Assembly: GCF_016820555.1 (NCBI RefSeq)
Contig: NZ_JADHDW010000005.1
Coordinates: forward strand, 62,001-126,000
DNA length: 64,000 nt
Direction: 5' to 3'
DNA from: Bacillus sp. REN10
Lineage (GTDB): Bacteria; Bacillota; Bacilli; Bacillales; Domibacillaceae
In this document: piece by piece, positions 8,700-17,310 of the stretch
Position numbering within the stretch: position 1 is the stretch's first letter
How the letters are laid out: each line of letters begins with the position of its first letter
Notes under the pieces: generated by a model
What the model saw: the letters and a program-made list of their open reading frames with translations, nothing else
Told to the model about the DNA's origin: nothing
The model's database searches: none
Translations under genes and position numbers: made by a program

Positions 8700-9650
8700 A
8701 TGTTTACATGTCGTTATACAAAAAAGCACCCGGACTATGGGGTCAAACCTCAATTACTATTACATATCGCTAGTTCATCTAAACAATTAACAGCCAGTGC
8801 TGATCAAAGTACGGAAGCAGCAAAACAAGTAGCTCAAGCGACGGAGAAAGTGGCATGTGGGTCTGAGGAGCTAAAGACAAGCATCGGTGAAACAATCAAC
8901 GTCATCAATGTCTTATCCACTCAAATGGATGACGCCGTCTATCGCACGGAAGAAGCGACAAAATTATCGGAGAACGCCTCTAAAGCAACAGCAGAAGGCG
9001 CCGCAGAAATCCAAGCCATCATTTCATCGATCACCGCGATTCATCAAAAAGTGAAGGATACAGCGATGGTCATTCAGCAATTAGACAAACGCTCTCAAGA
9101 AATCAACGACATTATTGCGATGATTACAAACATTGCTGAACAAACAAATTTACTCGCCTTAAATGCCGCGATTGAATTGGCACGAGCAGGCGAATCCGGA
9201 CCCGGTTTTGCGGTCGTTGTCGAGGAAGTACGAAAGCTAGCCGAACAATCCGCTCAATCTTCCGGATAAATCGCTTCTTTAATCAATGAAATTCAAGAAG
9301 AAACGAAAGAAGCCGTTGCAACCATGACAGCGGGAACCGATCAAGTAGAAGCAGGTACCCAAAAGACGGCGCACATTAACGACGTATTTACCCATCTCGA
9401 ACAATCAATCACAACCGTCACGAAAAAAATACTGGAGGTTGAACAGAACATTAAAGCAACCTCTTCAAGCAGTCATCAAATGGTCACCCTCATCGAATCC
9501 GTTGGCAAAAGAGCCGATGAAGGAGCGGTAGCTAGCGTACATAATTCCGCAACCGCTCAAGAACAACTAGCAACGATTCAAGATATTGCCAATAGCCTAG
9601 CGAAAATGTCAGAAGAGATGAACAGTATTTTTGGTCAGTTTAAATTTTAA
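8700..9650 (+). pseudogene. Broken methyl-accepting chemotaxis protein (N-terminal loss plus internal stop)
   Basis: Chemoreceptor signalling domain with two defects. First, a short unrelated start ([14 protein letters not shown]) leads straight into the cytoplasmic hairpin, so the sensor, membrane and HAMP parts are missing. Second, the frame is stopped by TAA at 9267-9269 inside QSSG-stop-IASLINEIQEET, where homologues have Gln (CAA to TAA would suffice). The same frame continues intact to 9650. The conserved tip is present as [20 protein letters not shown], with Leu in place of the usual Glu in [10 protein letters not shown]. It is probably dead, although a soluble fragment from 8700-9269 could be made. 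Confidence 0.85.
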
Positions 9651-9664
9651 AGAATAACCCAAAA

Positions 9665-9717
9665 ATGAGGCTGTCTCATAAGTCGATTGTTCGGCTTATG
9701 GACCCCTCTTTTTTCTA
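9665..9717 (+). terminator. Long imperfect hairpin with U-tail
   Basis: CTCATAAG pairs with CTTATGGA and GAGG with CCTC, followed by TTTTTT. The outer sequence GAGGCTGTCTCATAAG resembles transposon-end-like palindromes common in Bacillaceae and a similar one at 12102. The 200 bases after it (9718-9924) hold no gene I can support. Confidence 0.6.
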
Positions 9718-9924
9718 TCGGATGGGGATGAGTCGGGAAATCGTCGTTTTCAGTCGAAAATGGGAGGAAATCAGTTGTGCATCAGGCGGGAATCTGCAAC
9801 AATCGGTCGCCAAGCACGCTCAATCAGTCACCCCGTTATTTTGTAATCTCACCTCTCTCTTTCAAATCAATCTCAAAAACTATACACTACCTTTAAAGAA
9901 ACTTTCATTGAAAGGAAGATAACC

Positions 9925-10527
9925 ATGAAACATCCACATGCACAAACGATACTACAAGAAAAGTTAGCAACACACAAAATGGTCGCCGCAGTGAAAGAAC
10001 CTAAATATATCGAAAAAGCGCTTAAATACAAAGATAATTTAAGCGCGGTCTTATTAATGACAGGAACGATTTTAACAGTAAAAAAGTATGTAGACTTCAT
10101 TCAATCTCACGGTCTACCTGTTATTTTGCATGTTGAAAAGATTGGTGGATTAGAGATGGATCGAGACGGGATTGAGTTTGTTAAAAGAAATGTGCAGCCA
10201 CATGCGATCGTGACGACTAGAAACAGCATTATTAAAAAAGCAAAATCTAGTGGACTCGTCGTTGTTCAACGAATCTTCTTAATTGATACAGAGGTGTATA
10301 CAAATCTAGTAAAAGATATTGAGCGTATCCAAGCTGACATCATTGAAATTATGCCATGCCGCGTTCCTGATTTTTTAAACAAAATCTCAAAAATTTCCCC
10401 TGTCCCAACCATTACAGGTGGACTACTCAATTCACCAGAGCACGCAAAACAAGCATTACATAATGGTGCACTAGCCGTAACCACCTCTAACCCTGACATG
10501 TGGAAAATCAATTTAAATGAATTGTAA
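9925..10527 (+). CDS. glpP: Glycerol-3-phosphate-responsive antiterminator GlpP
   Basis: RNA-binding antiterminator of 200 residues, normal for GlpP. In B. subtilis GlpP bound to glycerol-3-phosphate lets transcription pass leader terminators of glp genes. The protein has the single TIM-barrel-like fold of the family, seen in PVILHVEKIGGLEMDRDGIE, DIIEIMPCRVP and the phosphate-binding-like ITGGLLNSPEHAKQAL. The ATG follows GAAAGGAAGATAACC. Here glpP does not sit before glpFK but directly before a UgpB-A-E-C-like import operon, separated by a very stable hairpin with U-tail (10613-10676). That suggests it controls this importer. It may still act on distant glp genes. Confidence 0.94.
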   Translation: MKHPHAQTILQEKLATHKMVAAVKEPKYIEKALKYKDNLSAVLLMTGTILTVKKYVDFIQSHGLPVILHVEKIGGLEMDRDGIEFVKRNVQPHAIVTTRNSIIKKAKSSGLVVVQRIFLIDTEVYTNLVKDIERIQADIIEIMPCRVPDFLNKISKISPVPTITGGLLNSPEHAKQALHNGALAVTTSNPDMWKINLNEL

Positions 10528-10612
10528 ATGAAGATTTTACATTTTATTAATACTAGCCTAACAATGACCCGTTATTGTATAAGCATAAAGTGAATAAAAA
10601 AACGGTGCGAAC

Positions 10613-10676
10613 AGAGAGACCTCAAATTTGATGTATATCCATGAGTATACATTTTATTTGGGGTCTCTTTTATTTT
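10613..10676 (+). promoter_or_regulatory. Leader terminator, candidate GlpP antitermination target
   Basis: Long stem with AGAGACCTCAAAT pairing to ATTTGGGGTCTCT (one U-G) and an inner TGATGTATA / TATACAT helix, followed by TTTTATTTTTT. It sits about 90 bases after glpP and 115 before the solute-binding-protein gene. It may be a plain terminator of glpP, or the site where GlpP permits read-through. The position and the identity of the flanking genes favour the second use. Confidence 0.6.
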
Positions 10677-10792
10677 TTCCTATATGCACTCAAGGAGGTG
10701 AATCCACGAAAAAACGACTTCTGCTACATGTAATAAGTATTGTCATCCCGCTCGAAGGAACATGATACGAATTGACAAAGGAGATTGATGAA

Positions 10793-12094
10793 ATGAAGTC
10801 ATTTTTAAAATTACTCAGCCTATTTTCATTAGTTTTTGTGCTGACGGCATGCGGAAAATCCGGTGACGCAACATCCGATGGTTCTGCAAAAAAAGGGGAA
10901 AAAACAGTGATTGAATACTGGCACGTCAATGCGGAAACACAAGGTGGAAAAACGGTAGAAGAATTAGTGAAAGCCTTCAATGAACAAAGTGAAACAACAG
11001 AAGTAGTCGCAAAATATAATCCTGATATGTATAAAGGGCTTATGCAAAATTTACAGGCGGAAGCCGCTTCTGGTAAAACACCAGCAGTCGTTCAAGTAGG
11101 ATGGTCTTTCCTAGACTATTTCTCTAATAACTTTAGCTATGTATCTCCACAAGAAGTCATTGATCAACATTATCCAGAAGACAAAACATTCTTAAAGGAT
11201 AACTTCTTAGATAATGTTATGGGCTTGGCTAAAAACTCGGAAGGTAAGCAAATAGGGATTCCTTATTCATTAAGTACCCCAGTTCTATATATTAACAAGG
11301 ACCTATTAAAGGAAGCTGGACTTGATGAAAATGGTCCGAAAACTTGGCAAGAAGTACAAGATTTCTCAAAAGTGATTAAAGAGAAAACAGGAAAACACGG
11401 TTTTTATATGCAAGAGCCAGCAGATAACTGGGCAACGCAAGCTTTATTAGAAAGTAATGGCGCACGCATGATCACCGATGGAAAAGCAACTTTCGCGTCC
11501 AAAGAAGGGATTGAAGCGTATCAATTAATGACGGATATGATTGTAAAAGATAAAACAGCTCTTCATTTACCTTGGGATCAAGGTGTTCAAAGCTTTATCG
11601 ATGGCAATGTCGCTATGGCTTACACAACTATTGCTCGCCGCTCTCAAATTCAAGACAATGCAAAATTTAATGTAGCTGCTATTAAATCGCCCGCATGGAA
11701 AGATAAAGAAGTAAGATTGCCAGCCGGTGGAGCGATGTTGGCTATTACAGCTCAGGAAGAAGCCGAACAAAAAGCCGCATGGGAATTCATGAAATACTTG
11801 TACAGCGTTGAATCCATGGCGAAATGGACAGAAGGAACAGGCTATGTTCCTCCACGTAAAGATGTAGCCGAAGCAGAAAATGGCCTTAAAGCGTTTCTTA
11901 CAGAAAATGAAATGATGAAAGCAGCTGTAGAACAAATGGATGGCGTCGTTTCTTGGACTTCCTTCCCTGGAGACGCTGGTCTACAAGCAGAGCAAAAATT
12001 ACTAGATATCCGCGATGAAATCCTTGGCGGAAAAGTTGATGTAAAAGAAGGCTTAACATCAACAGAAAAAGAAATCAACGAATTATTGAAGTAA
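10793..12094 (+). CDS. ugpB: ABC transporter solute-binding lipoprotein, UgpB-like (glycerol-3-phosphate)
   Basis: Extracellular solute-binding protein of family 1, 433 residues. Lipoprotein signal MKSFLKLLSLFSLVFVLTAC ends in lipobox LTAC. The mature protein shows the family pattern EYWHVNAETQGGKTVEELV, IGIPYSLSTPVLYINKDLL and a late SWTSFPGDAG. It would capture a sugar-phosphate-like substrate at the membrane for the two permeases downstream. Substrate assignment as glycerol-3-phosphate or a glycerophosphodiester rests on family resemblance and on glpP next door, not on binding residues I can verify. A TTG at 10772 is in frame, but the ATG at 10793 with AAAGGAG nine bases upstream gives the proper signal peptide. 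Confidence 0.87.
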   Translation: MKSFLKLLSLFSLVFVLTACGKSGDATSDGSAKKGEKTVIEYWHVNAETQGGKTVEELVKAFNEQSETTEVVAKYNPDMYKGLMQNLQAEAASGKTPAVVQVGWSFLDYFSNNFSYVSPQEVIDQHYPEDKTFLKDNFLDNVMGLAKNSEGKQIGIPYSLSTPVLYINKDLLKEAGLDENGPKTWQEVQDFSKVIKEKTGKHGFYMQEPADNWATQALLESNGARMITDGKATFASKEGIEAYQLMTDMIVKDKTALHLPWDQGVQSFIDGNVAMAYTTIARRSQIQDNAKFNVAAIKSPAWKDKEVRLPAGGAMLAITAQEEAEQKAAWEFMKYLYSVESMAKWTEGTGYVPPRKDVAEAENGLKAFLTENEMMKAAVEQMDGVVSWTSFPGDAGLQAEQKLLDIRDEILGGKVDVKEGLTSTEKEINELLK

Positions 12095-12101
12095 TGGAAC
12101 A

Positions 12102-12223
12102 TTCACAAGGTTGTCTCATAAATATAAAGGATTCTGTTCCAAACAAGTCTCTATATGAGAATATTCCCCCTCTCAATATAGACAGTGGAGTTGCAGTCCC
12201 CTCTTATGGGGCAACCCTGTGAA
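12102..12223 (+). repeat. Palindromic element between ugpB and ugpA (nested hairpins)
   Basis: TTCACAAGGTTGTCTCATAA at 12102-12121 pairs with TTATGGGGCAACCCTGTGAA at 12204-12223, 19 of 20 positions counting G-U pairs. Inside is a second inverted repeat, TCTATATGAGA / TCTCAATATAGA. It contains no gene. It may be a MITE-like insertion or an intra-operon RNA structure that stabilises the binding-protein mRNA and lowers permease expression. Confidence 0.65.
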
Positions 12224-12251
12224 TAAAGCAAATGCGGGAGGAAAGCAAAAC

Positions 12252-13160
12252 ATGCAGGCTGCAAAATCTTCAAAAGTAAAATTAACGAAAGACCATTGGA
12301 AAGCTTACGGCTTACTGATTCCTTCCTTAATTATTTTTGTCTTATTTATGTTTTGGCCGTTTGTATACACGATCTATTTGAGTTTTTTTGATTGGAATAT
12401 GGTGAAGCCAACGAAGGAGTTTGTCGGTTTTCAAAACTATAAGGACGTTCTATCTGATCCGACTACATACAAAGTCTTTGGAAATACAATGATCTATATT
12501 GCTTTATTATTAACGATCAATTTGATCGTTCCTTACATTTTCGCTTTTGTTCTTGATGTCGTTTTAAAACGATTCAATCACTTTTATAAAGGGACCATCT
12601 TTTTGCCTTCCGTCATTTCATTAGTTGTAGGGTCGATTTTATTCACCTGGTTATTAAACCCTGTATCGGGACCAGCAGCGATCATCCTTGGATGGTTCGG
12701 AATAGAGATGCCAGTTTGGAGTAAATTAGATGGCTGGGTTATCGTCGTCTTAAGCTTAATCACTTCTTGGAAAGTATTCGGCTATAACTTTATCGTTCTT
12801 TATGCCTCCGTCAATGGCATCTCACGAGAAGTGATCGAAGCCGCTCGCTTAGATCAAATTCCTTTATGGAAAATATTCATTCATATCGTGCTGCCAATGA
12901 GTAGCGCGACTGGAATCTATGTCCTGATTATCACGATCGTTCAAGGACTACAATATGTATTTACGCCGATTAAAGTCATTACACAAGGTGGGCCGAATTA
13001 TGCCAGCTCTAATGCGATCTACCATGCCTATCATGAAGCGTTTGTCTTATATCGAACAGGTCATTCCGCTGCCTTATCGATTTTAACAATGGCGATCTTT
13101 ATTATTTTACTTATTTTAGAATTCAAGTTTGTAGAAAGAGGTATCCATTATGAAAACTAA
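12252..13160 (+). CDS. ugpA: ABC transporter permease, UgpA/MalF-like
   Basis: Integral membrane permease of 302 residues with six predicted helices. The MalF/UgpA-type cytoplasmic coupling loop is EAARLDQIPLWKIFIHIVLP, the EAA motif that docks on the ATPase. It forms the channel with the next gene product. The upstream in-frame GTG at 12219 lies inside the palindromic element; the ATG at 12252 with GGGAGGAAA in front is the better start. The 3' end overlaps the next permease gene by 11 bases, indicating translational coupling. Confidence 0.9.
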   Translation: MQAAKSSKVKLTKDHWKAYGLLIPSLIIFVLFMFWPFVYTIYLSFFDWNMVKPTKEFVGFQNYKDVLSDPTTYKVFGNTMIYIALLLTINLIVPYIFAFVLDVVLKRFNHFYKGTIFLPSVISLVVGSILFTWLLNPVSGPAAIILGWFGIEMPVWSKLDGWVIVVLSLITSWKVFGYNFIVLYASVNGISREVIEAARLDQIPLWKIFIHIVLPMSSATGIYVLIITIVQGLQYVFTPIKVITQGGPNYASSNAIYHAYHEAFVLYRTGHSAALSILTMAIFIILLILEFKFVERGIHYEN

Positions 13161-13974
13161 CCGCTTCGTATCGATACCTTGGCATATTATTTTTATGGTG
13201 ACTATTCTGATCCTTACCTTTCCGATTATCTTTGCGATTGGTATTTCTTTTAAACCATTAGAAGATGCGTACAATAATGCCTTGAATTTTATCCCGATAC
13301 AACCAACTTTAGAAAACTATGAAACATTTTTTGAGAGCTTAAATGTATTAAAGATTATCTCTAATACGTTTATCATTGCGGTGACCGTTACTTTGTTTAA
13401 AGTGTTTACTTCTTTTTTAGCGGCGTATGCGTTTGTATTCTTTGAGTTTAAAGGAAAAAACATTTTGTACTTCCTCTTGATCAGCACGATCTTTATCCCT
13501 TTTTCTGTCACGATGATTCCCAATTATTTAATGATCTCAGACCTTGGGTTAGCGGACAGCGTATGGGGCGTTATTCTACCACAGCTTGCTGATGCAGTTG
13601 GAATTTTCCTACTTCGACAATCGATGAAAACGATCCCTATGTCCTTAATTGAAGTGGCAAGATTAGATAACTTGGGCCATCCGCGCATCATGAAAGACAT
13701 TGTGCTACCACTTGTCAAACCTGCCGTCACGTCAACAGGGATTTGGTTCTTTATTTTATCGTGGAATGAATATGTATGGCCGGTGCTCATTTTGAAAACA
13801 GTCGATCATTATACATTGCCGTTAGCGTTGCAAATGTATATCAGCTCTGAAGGTGGAACGAACTTCACTGTCGCCATGGCCGTAGCCGTGATTACGATGA
13901 TCATACCATTAACATTATATTTAATGTTCCAAAAATATATCATTGGTACATTTACTTCTTCAGGAATTAAGTAA
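13150..13974 (+). CDS. ugpE: ABC transporter permease, UgpE/MalG-like
   Basis: Second permease of the importer, 274 residues with six membrane helices. The EAA coupling loop is EVARLDNLGHPRIMKDIVLP, followed by the MalG-type C-terminus ending TSSGIK. The substrate pathway is formed with the UgpA-like partner. The start ATG overlaps the end of the previous gene in another frame, with AGAGGTAT just upstream serving as ribosome site. The ATPase gene follows after 12 bases. Confidence 0.9.
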   Translation: MKTNRFVSIPWHIIFMVTILILTFPIIFAIGISFKPLEDAYNNALNFIPIQPTLENYETFFESLNVLKIISNTFIIAVTVTLFKVFTSFLAAYAFVFFEFKGKNILYFLLISTIFIPFSVTMIPNYLMISDLGLADSVWGVILPQLADAVGIFLLRQSMKTIPMSLIEVARLDNLGHPRIMKDIVLPLVKPAVTSTGIWFFILSWNEYVWPVLILKTVDHYTLPLALQMYISSEGGTNFTVAMAVAVITMIIPLTLYLMFQKYIIGTFTSSGIK

Positions 13975-13986
13975 AGGCGGGATATT

Positions 13987-15081
13987 GTGAAGGAAATTCG
14001 ATTTGAAAATGTATGCAAATCTTATGGAAAAACCGAAGTAGTGAAAGATCTTAATTTAACGATTAAAGAAGGCGAACGTTTAATTCTTCTTGGTCCATCT
14101 GGATGTGGTAAATCCACCACATTGCGCATGATTGCAGGCTTGGAAGATGTGACTTCAGGTTCTTTATACATGGATAACAAACAAGTGAATGATCTTCCTA
14201 GTGGAAAAAGAAATGTAGCCATGGTCTTTCAAAATTATGCTCTATATCCACATATGAATGTCTTAAATAACATTACTTACGGATTAAAGGTTCAAAAGGT
14301 ACCTACCGATGAAATCAATCGCCGAACAGAAGCCGCATTAGAGATGCTACAGCTCAAAGAATATAAGGAACGCTTGCCAAAAGATTTATCCGGAGGCCAA
14401 AGACAACGTGTTGCGTTAGCAAGAGCCATCGTGAAACAAGGAGATTATTTTTTACTAGATGAACCACTCTCCAACTTAGATGCGCAGTTAAGAGTTTCAG
14501 CTCGGAAAGAATTGGTGAAGATCCACGAAACGTACAAACAAACGCTTGTTTACGTAACCCATGATCAAGTAGAAGCGATGACAGTTGCTGACCGGATCGC
14601 CTTAATGTACCAAGGTCGACTGCAAATGGTCGATACGCCAGATAACGTGTATCACCGACCAGCCAATATTTTCACCGCAAAGTTTATCGGCTCCCCTCCG
14701 ATGAATATTATAGATATGGACGTTGATCAGGACAAGCTCACCCTTGTCAATCAAACGCTTCAATTAAGCTTTGAATGGAATCATTACATCCAACAGATCG
14801 GTGAACGAGAGTTAGCATTCGGCATCCGACCAGAACATATCACCCTATCTAAAACACCGATAAAAAACGGGTTAAAAGGTCATGTGAAATATGTCGAAAA
14901 CCACGGAAACAGCTATGGGATTTATATCGATTTAGAAGGAAACGAACTCATCGCCATGAGCGAATCAAAAAAATGGCTGCCAAATGAACTCGTCTATGTA
15001 GAACCAAGAATGGACAAAATCCATATGTTCAATAAACAAACAACGAATTCCATCGGCTACCCAGAATCACTAAATGAATAA
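13987..15081 (+). CDS. ugpC: ABC transporter ATPase, UgpC/MsmX-like
   Basis: ATP-hydrolysing subunit of a CUT1 importer, 364 residues. Walker A is GPSGCGKST (about 36-44), Q-loop VFQNYALYPHM, signature LSGGQRQRVALARAI, Walker B YFLLDEPLSNLDAQ and H-loop YVTHDQ. The C-terminal 130 residues form the TOBE/OB regulatory domain found in MalK and UgpC (AFGIRPEHITL). Start is GTG, preceded by AGGCGGG; no competing ATG is nearby. An importer with its own dedicated ATPase is notable because many Bacillus CUT1 systems rely on a shared MsmX. Confidence 0.93.
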   Translation: MKEIRFENVCKSYGKTEVVKDLNLTIKEGERLILLGPSGCGKSTTLRMIAGLEDVTSGSLYMDNKQVNDLPSGKRNVAMVFQNYALYPHMNVLNNITYGLKVQKVPTDEINRRTEAALEMLQLKEYKERLPKDLSGGQRQRVALARAIVKQGDYFLLDEPLSNLDAQLRVSARKELVKIHETYKQTLVYVTHDQVEAMTVADRIALMYQGRLQMVDTPDNVYHRPANIFTAKFIGSPPMNIIDMDVDQDKLTLVNQTLQLSFEWNHYIQQIGERELAFGIRPEHITLSKTPIKNGLKGHVKYVENHGNSYGIYIDLEGNELIAMSESKKWLPNELVYVEPRMDKIHMFNKQTTNSIGYPESLNE

Positions 15082-15096
15082 TAGGAGAGAATCATA

Positions 15097-15894
15097 ATGA
15101 GGAAAATGATTTGTTATTCTGACTTAGCATTATTATCAAAAGATCTTTTTGAAAACGCGGATCAATTAATCCAGCATGGAGCAGATAAAATCGAATTATT
15201 AATGGATGGACAAGAGTGGAATGAGATGGAAGACTTATTTCCAGAGCTCGCAGCAAATCTCCAATCGCTCCCTATTGGCTATACGATCCATCCACCAGCT
15301 TGGGACATTAATTTAACAAGTGAAAACCGGGCAACGAGAGAAACGGCCTTTACCGAATATAAAAAGGCGATTGAATTTGCAGGTCTAATTAGAGCAAGTC
15401 ATGTTGTGATCCACCCAGGATTTTGCTTTTCTCCAGTGTTTAATAAACAAACGGCCCAACAGCGTGCCACTCATTATATTAACGAATTATGCCAAGTCGC
15501 AAAACCACGAAACGTGAAACTGGCGATTGAAAACGTCGGATACAACGGAAGTTCGCTTTTCACCCAAGAGGAATATACAAACTTCTTACACGACATCGAC
15601 GAAACGGCCGGCTTTTTAATTGATACAGGTCATGCTCACTTAAACAATTGGGATATTCCACAATTAATTAAAGACACGAAGGACCGACTTCTCGCCCTGC
15701 ATATTCATGATAACGACGGAACAGGAGACGATCACTTACCGATTGGGGAGGGCACCATCAAGTGGAACACACTCTTTGCGGCCATCAATAAATATGCAGC
15801 AAATTGCGAGTTAATCCTTGAATACGCACCAAATACACCATTAGAAAAGTTACGTGAAGGTAAAAATATTCTTCAAAAAGAGATTCAAAACTAA
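15097..15894 (+). CDS. Sugar phosphate isomerase/epimerase-like TIM-barrel protein
   Basis: Xylose-isomerase-like TIM barrel (AP-endonuclease-2 superfamily), 265 residues. Likely metal ligands occur in the usual order: His in VVIHPGF, Glu in KLAIENVGY, Asp-His in LIDTGHAHL, His-Asp in ALHIHDNDG, and the final Glu in LILEYAP. Members isomerise or epimerise sugars, or act as endonuclease-like metalloenzymes; the exact substrate is not readable. It follows the ATPase gene by 15 bases with TAGGAGAG as ribosome site and precedes the HAD phosphatase by 17. It is thus part of the importer operon and probably acts on the imported compound or its product. Confidence 0.85.
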   Translation: MRKMICYSDLALLSKDLFENADQLIQHGADKIELLMDGQEWNEMEDLFPELAANLQSLPIGYTIHPPAWDINLTSENRATRETAFTEYKKAIEFAGLIRASHVVIHPGFCFSPVFNKQTAQQRATHYINELCQVAKPRNVKLAIENVGYNGSSLFTQEEYTNFLHDIDETAGFLIDTGHAHLNNWDIPQLIKDTKDRLLALHIHDNDGTGDDHLPIGEGTIKWNTLFAAINKYAANCELILEYAPNTPLEKLREGKNILQKEIQN

Positions 15895-15911
15895 CGATAT
15901 AGGAGTGGAAC

Positions 15912-16703
15912 ATGATATACATTGACGACTTTGAAGCCTATTGCTTTGATTTAGATGGAACCATCTACGTTGGGAAGCAACTTCTCCCTGGCGTCAAAGA
16001 AATGATGGATACATTAAAAAAACACAATAAAAAAATCTTATTCATTACCAATGCCCCAACGCATACAAGAGAGGATTGTCAGCAACTTCTCTGTTCATTA
16101 GGGATCGCAACGAAACTAGAGGAAGTCATCACTGCTTCTTCGCTATCTGCTATCTACTTTTTAGAAAATGTCCCTGATGCCTCTATCTATATCGTTGGGG
16201 AACAAGCAGTTGCTCAAGAATTTAGTCACTACCCATTAAACGTGACGACAGATCCTTTCCAAGCCACTCATGTGCTCGTTGGATTGGACCGTTCCTTCAC
16301 ATATGACAAGCTTAACTTGGCCATGATGGCTGTACGTAATGGCGCCAAACTAATCGTAACGAATCCTGATCCCGCTTGTCCCGTCCCTGGTGGTTACATC
16401 GCAGACACACTCGCGATCGCCAAAGCCATCGAAGTCGCTGCCGGGCAAAGCATCGATCAAGTAATCGGCAAGCCATCTGCCTATTACATTAATAAAGTCC
16501 AAGAAAAGTTAAATACCTCAAAAGACAAATGCTTAATCGTCGGAGACCGACTAGAAACAGATATCTTAATGGGGAAAAACAATGACATTCGTACCTGCCT
16601 TGTATTAACAGGCGTGTCTAACAGAAGAGATATTGAAAGAACCAAGATTGAACCAGATTATGTTGTGGAGAATTTGGGTGAGTTGTTTGCAGCTTCTGAG
16701 TGA
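15912..16703 (+). CDS. HAD-IIA family sugar/glycerol phosphatase (NagD/AraL-like)
   Basis: Cytoplasmic HAD phosphatase of 263 residues, typical of subclass IIA. Motif I is FDLDGTIYVG (nucleophile Asp14), motif II is FITNAP, the lysine of motif III is in IGKPSAYY, and motif IV is VGDRLETDILMG. The C2-type cap lies between motifs II and III. Relatives (NagD, AraL, PGP-type) dephosphorylate small sugar phosphates, and some act on glycerol phosphate. As last gene of the GlpP-linked importer operon it could dephosphorylate surplus glycerol-3-phosphate; this is inference. AGGAGTGG precedes the ATG, and a terminator follows 23 bases after the stop. Confidence 0.88.
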   Translation: MIYIDDFEAYCFDLDGTIYVGKQLLPGVKEMMDTLKKHNKKILFITNAPTHTREDCQQLLCSLGIATKLEEVITASSLSAIYFLENVPDASIYIVGEQAVAQEFSHYPLNVTTDPFQATHVLVGLDRSFTYDKLNLAMMAVRNGAKLIVTNPDPACPVPGGYIADTLAIAKAIEVAAGQSIDQVIGKPSAYYINKVQEKLNTSKDKCLIVGDRLETDILMGKNNDIRTCLVLTGVSNRRDIERTKIEPDYVVENLGELFAASE

Positions 16704-16726
16704 AGCCATTCACTTGAAATAAGAAG

Positions 16727-16770
16727 AAAGCCGTCTGATCAGCTTACTAGCTATCTGAACGGCTTTTTAC
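16727..16770 (+). terminator. Terminator of the glycerol-3-phosphate importer operon
   Basis: AAAGCCGTCTGAT pairs with ATCTGAACGGCTTT (one bulge), followed by a T-rich tail. Confidence 0.85.
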
Positions 16771-16810
16771 TATTGTCATTCTGTGACAAGGTGTGGTCTC
16801 AGGTTTTGAA

Positions 16811-17275
16811 CCGGCACGCTATCCCTTTGTTTCTCTCTACACCCTTCAACGCCTGTATTAAGTTGTCTCTTCCTAGCATTCGTTCTTCTTCATCTGTTTG
16901 GTCCTTCCTCGTCTTCTCGATTAGACAAGTACTATGAACTCTGCTGACTTCTGATGATTCAACTGTCCATCACTGAACAGGTTACCAAGTGTACTTGGCG
17001 CATTCATGAGATCTCCTAAGAGTGCACTCTTTCTCTCCATGTCCCCACTACATTTACTCACTGTCACCTTTAGCAGTAAGAGCTTTGTTTTGATGTGCAA
17101 ACTCACTCAATGACAGCCAGCCTTGTATGTAGTTCGTGTTCCTTGGGGCGGAGATTTGCCTCCGACTTTCTTCAGATTCCGCGTCACCACGGACACCCTT
17201 GTCATCAGCTACCCCCACTACTGCCTTCGAGGTTTGGGGCTTTCATCTTAAAGATTACACACATGCCAAGCGCAC
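16811..17275 (-). mobile_element. Group II intron fragment: 5' domain I region and start of its maturase, truncated
   Basis: Read on the minus strand from 17275, the DNA begins GTGCGCTTGGCATGTGTG, the usual 5' end of bacterial group II introns. It continues with landmarks such as CAAGGGTGTCCGTGGTGACG, GAACACGAACTACATA and GAGTGAGTTTGCACA. Near the far end a frame reads MLGRDNLIQALKGVERNKG, the start of a LtrA-type reverse transcriptase/maturase. Homology stops at about 16811. The rest of the reverse transcriptase, domain V and domain VI are gone, so the element cannot splice or move. The junction lies 40 bases from the importer operon terminator. Confidence 0.85.
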
Positions 17276-17284
17276 ACTTCAATT

Positions 17285-17309
17285 AGTGGGGCGTTCTTCA
17301 TCCCCCACT
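17285..17309 (-). other. Stem-loop in the group II intron 5' exon
   Basis: Immediately upstream of the intron start (minus strand) AGTGGGG pairs with CCCCACT around a short loop. Some group II introns insert after terminator-like stem-loops, and this hairpin fits such a target. Confidence 0.55.
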
Positions 17310-17310
17310 G

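Noticed and set aside
10691-10733. AAGGAGGTG with an 11-codon frame before the solute-binding-protein gene
   Set aside because: The GTG lies within the ribosome site itself and the peptide is too short and plain to support; left as unexplained leader sequence.
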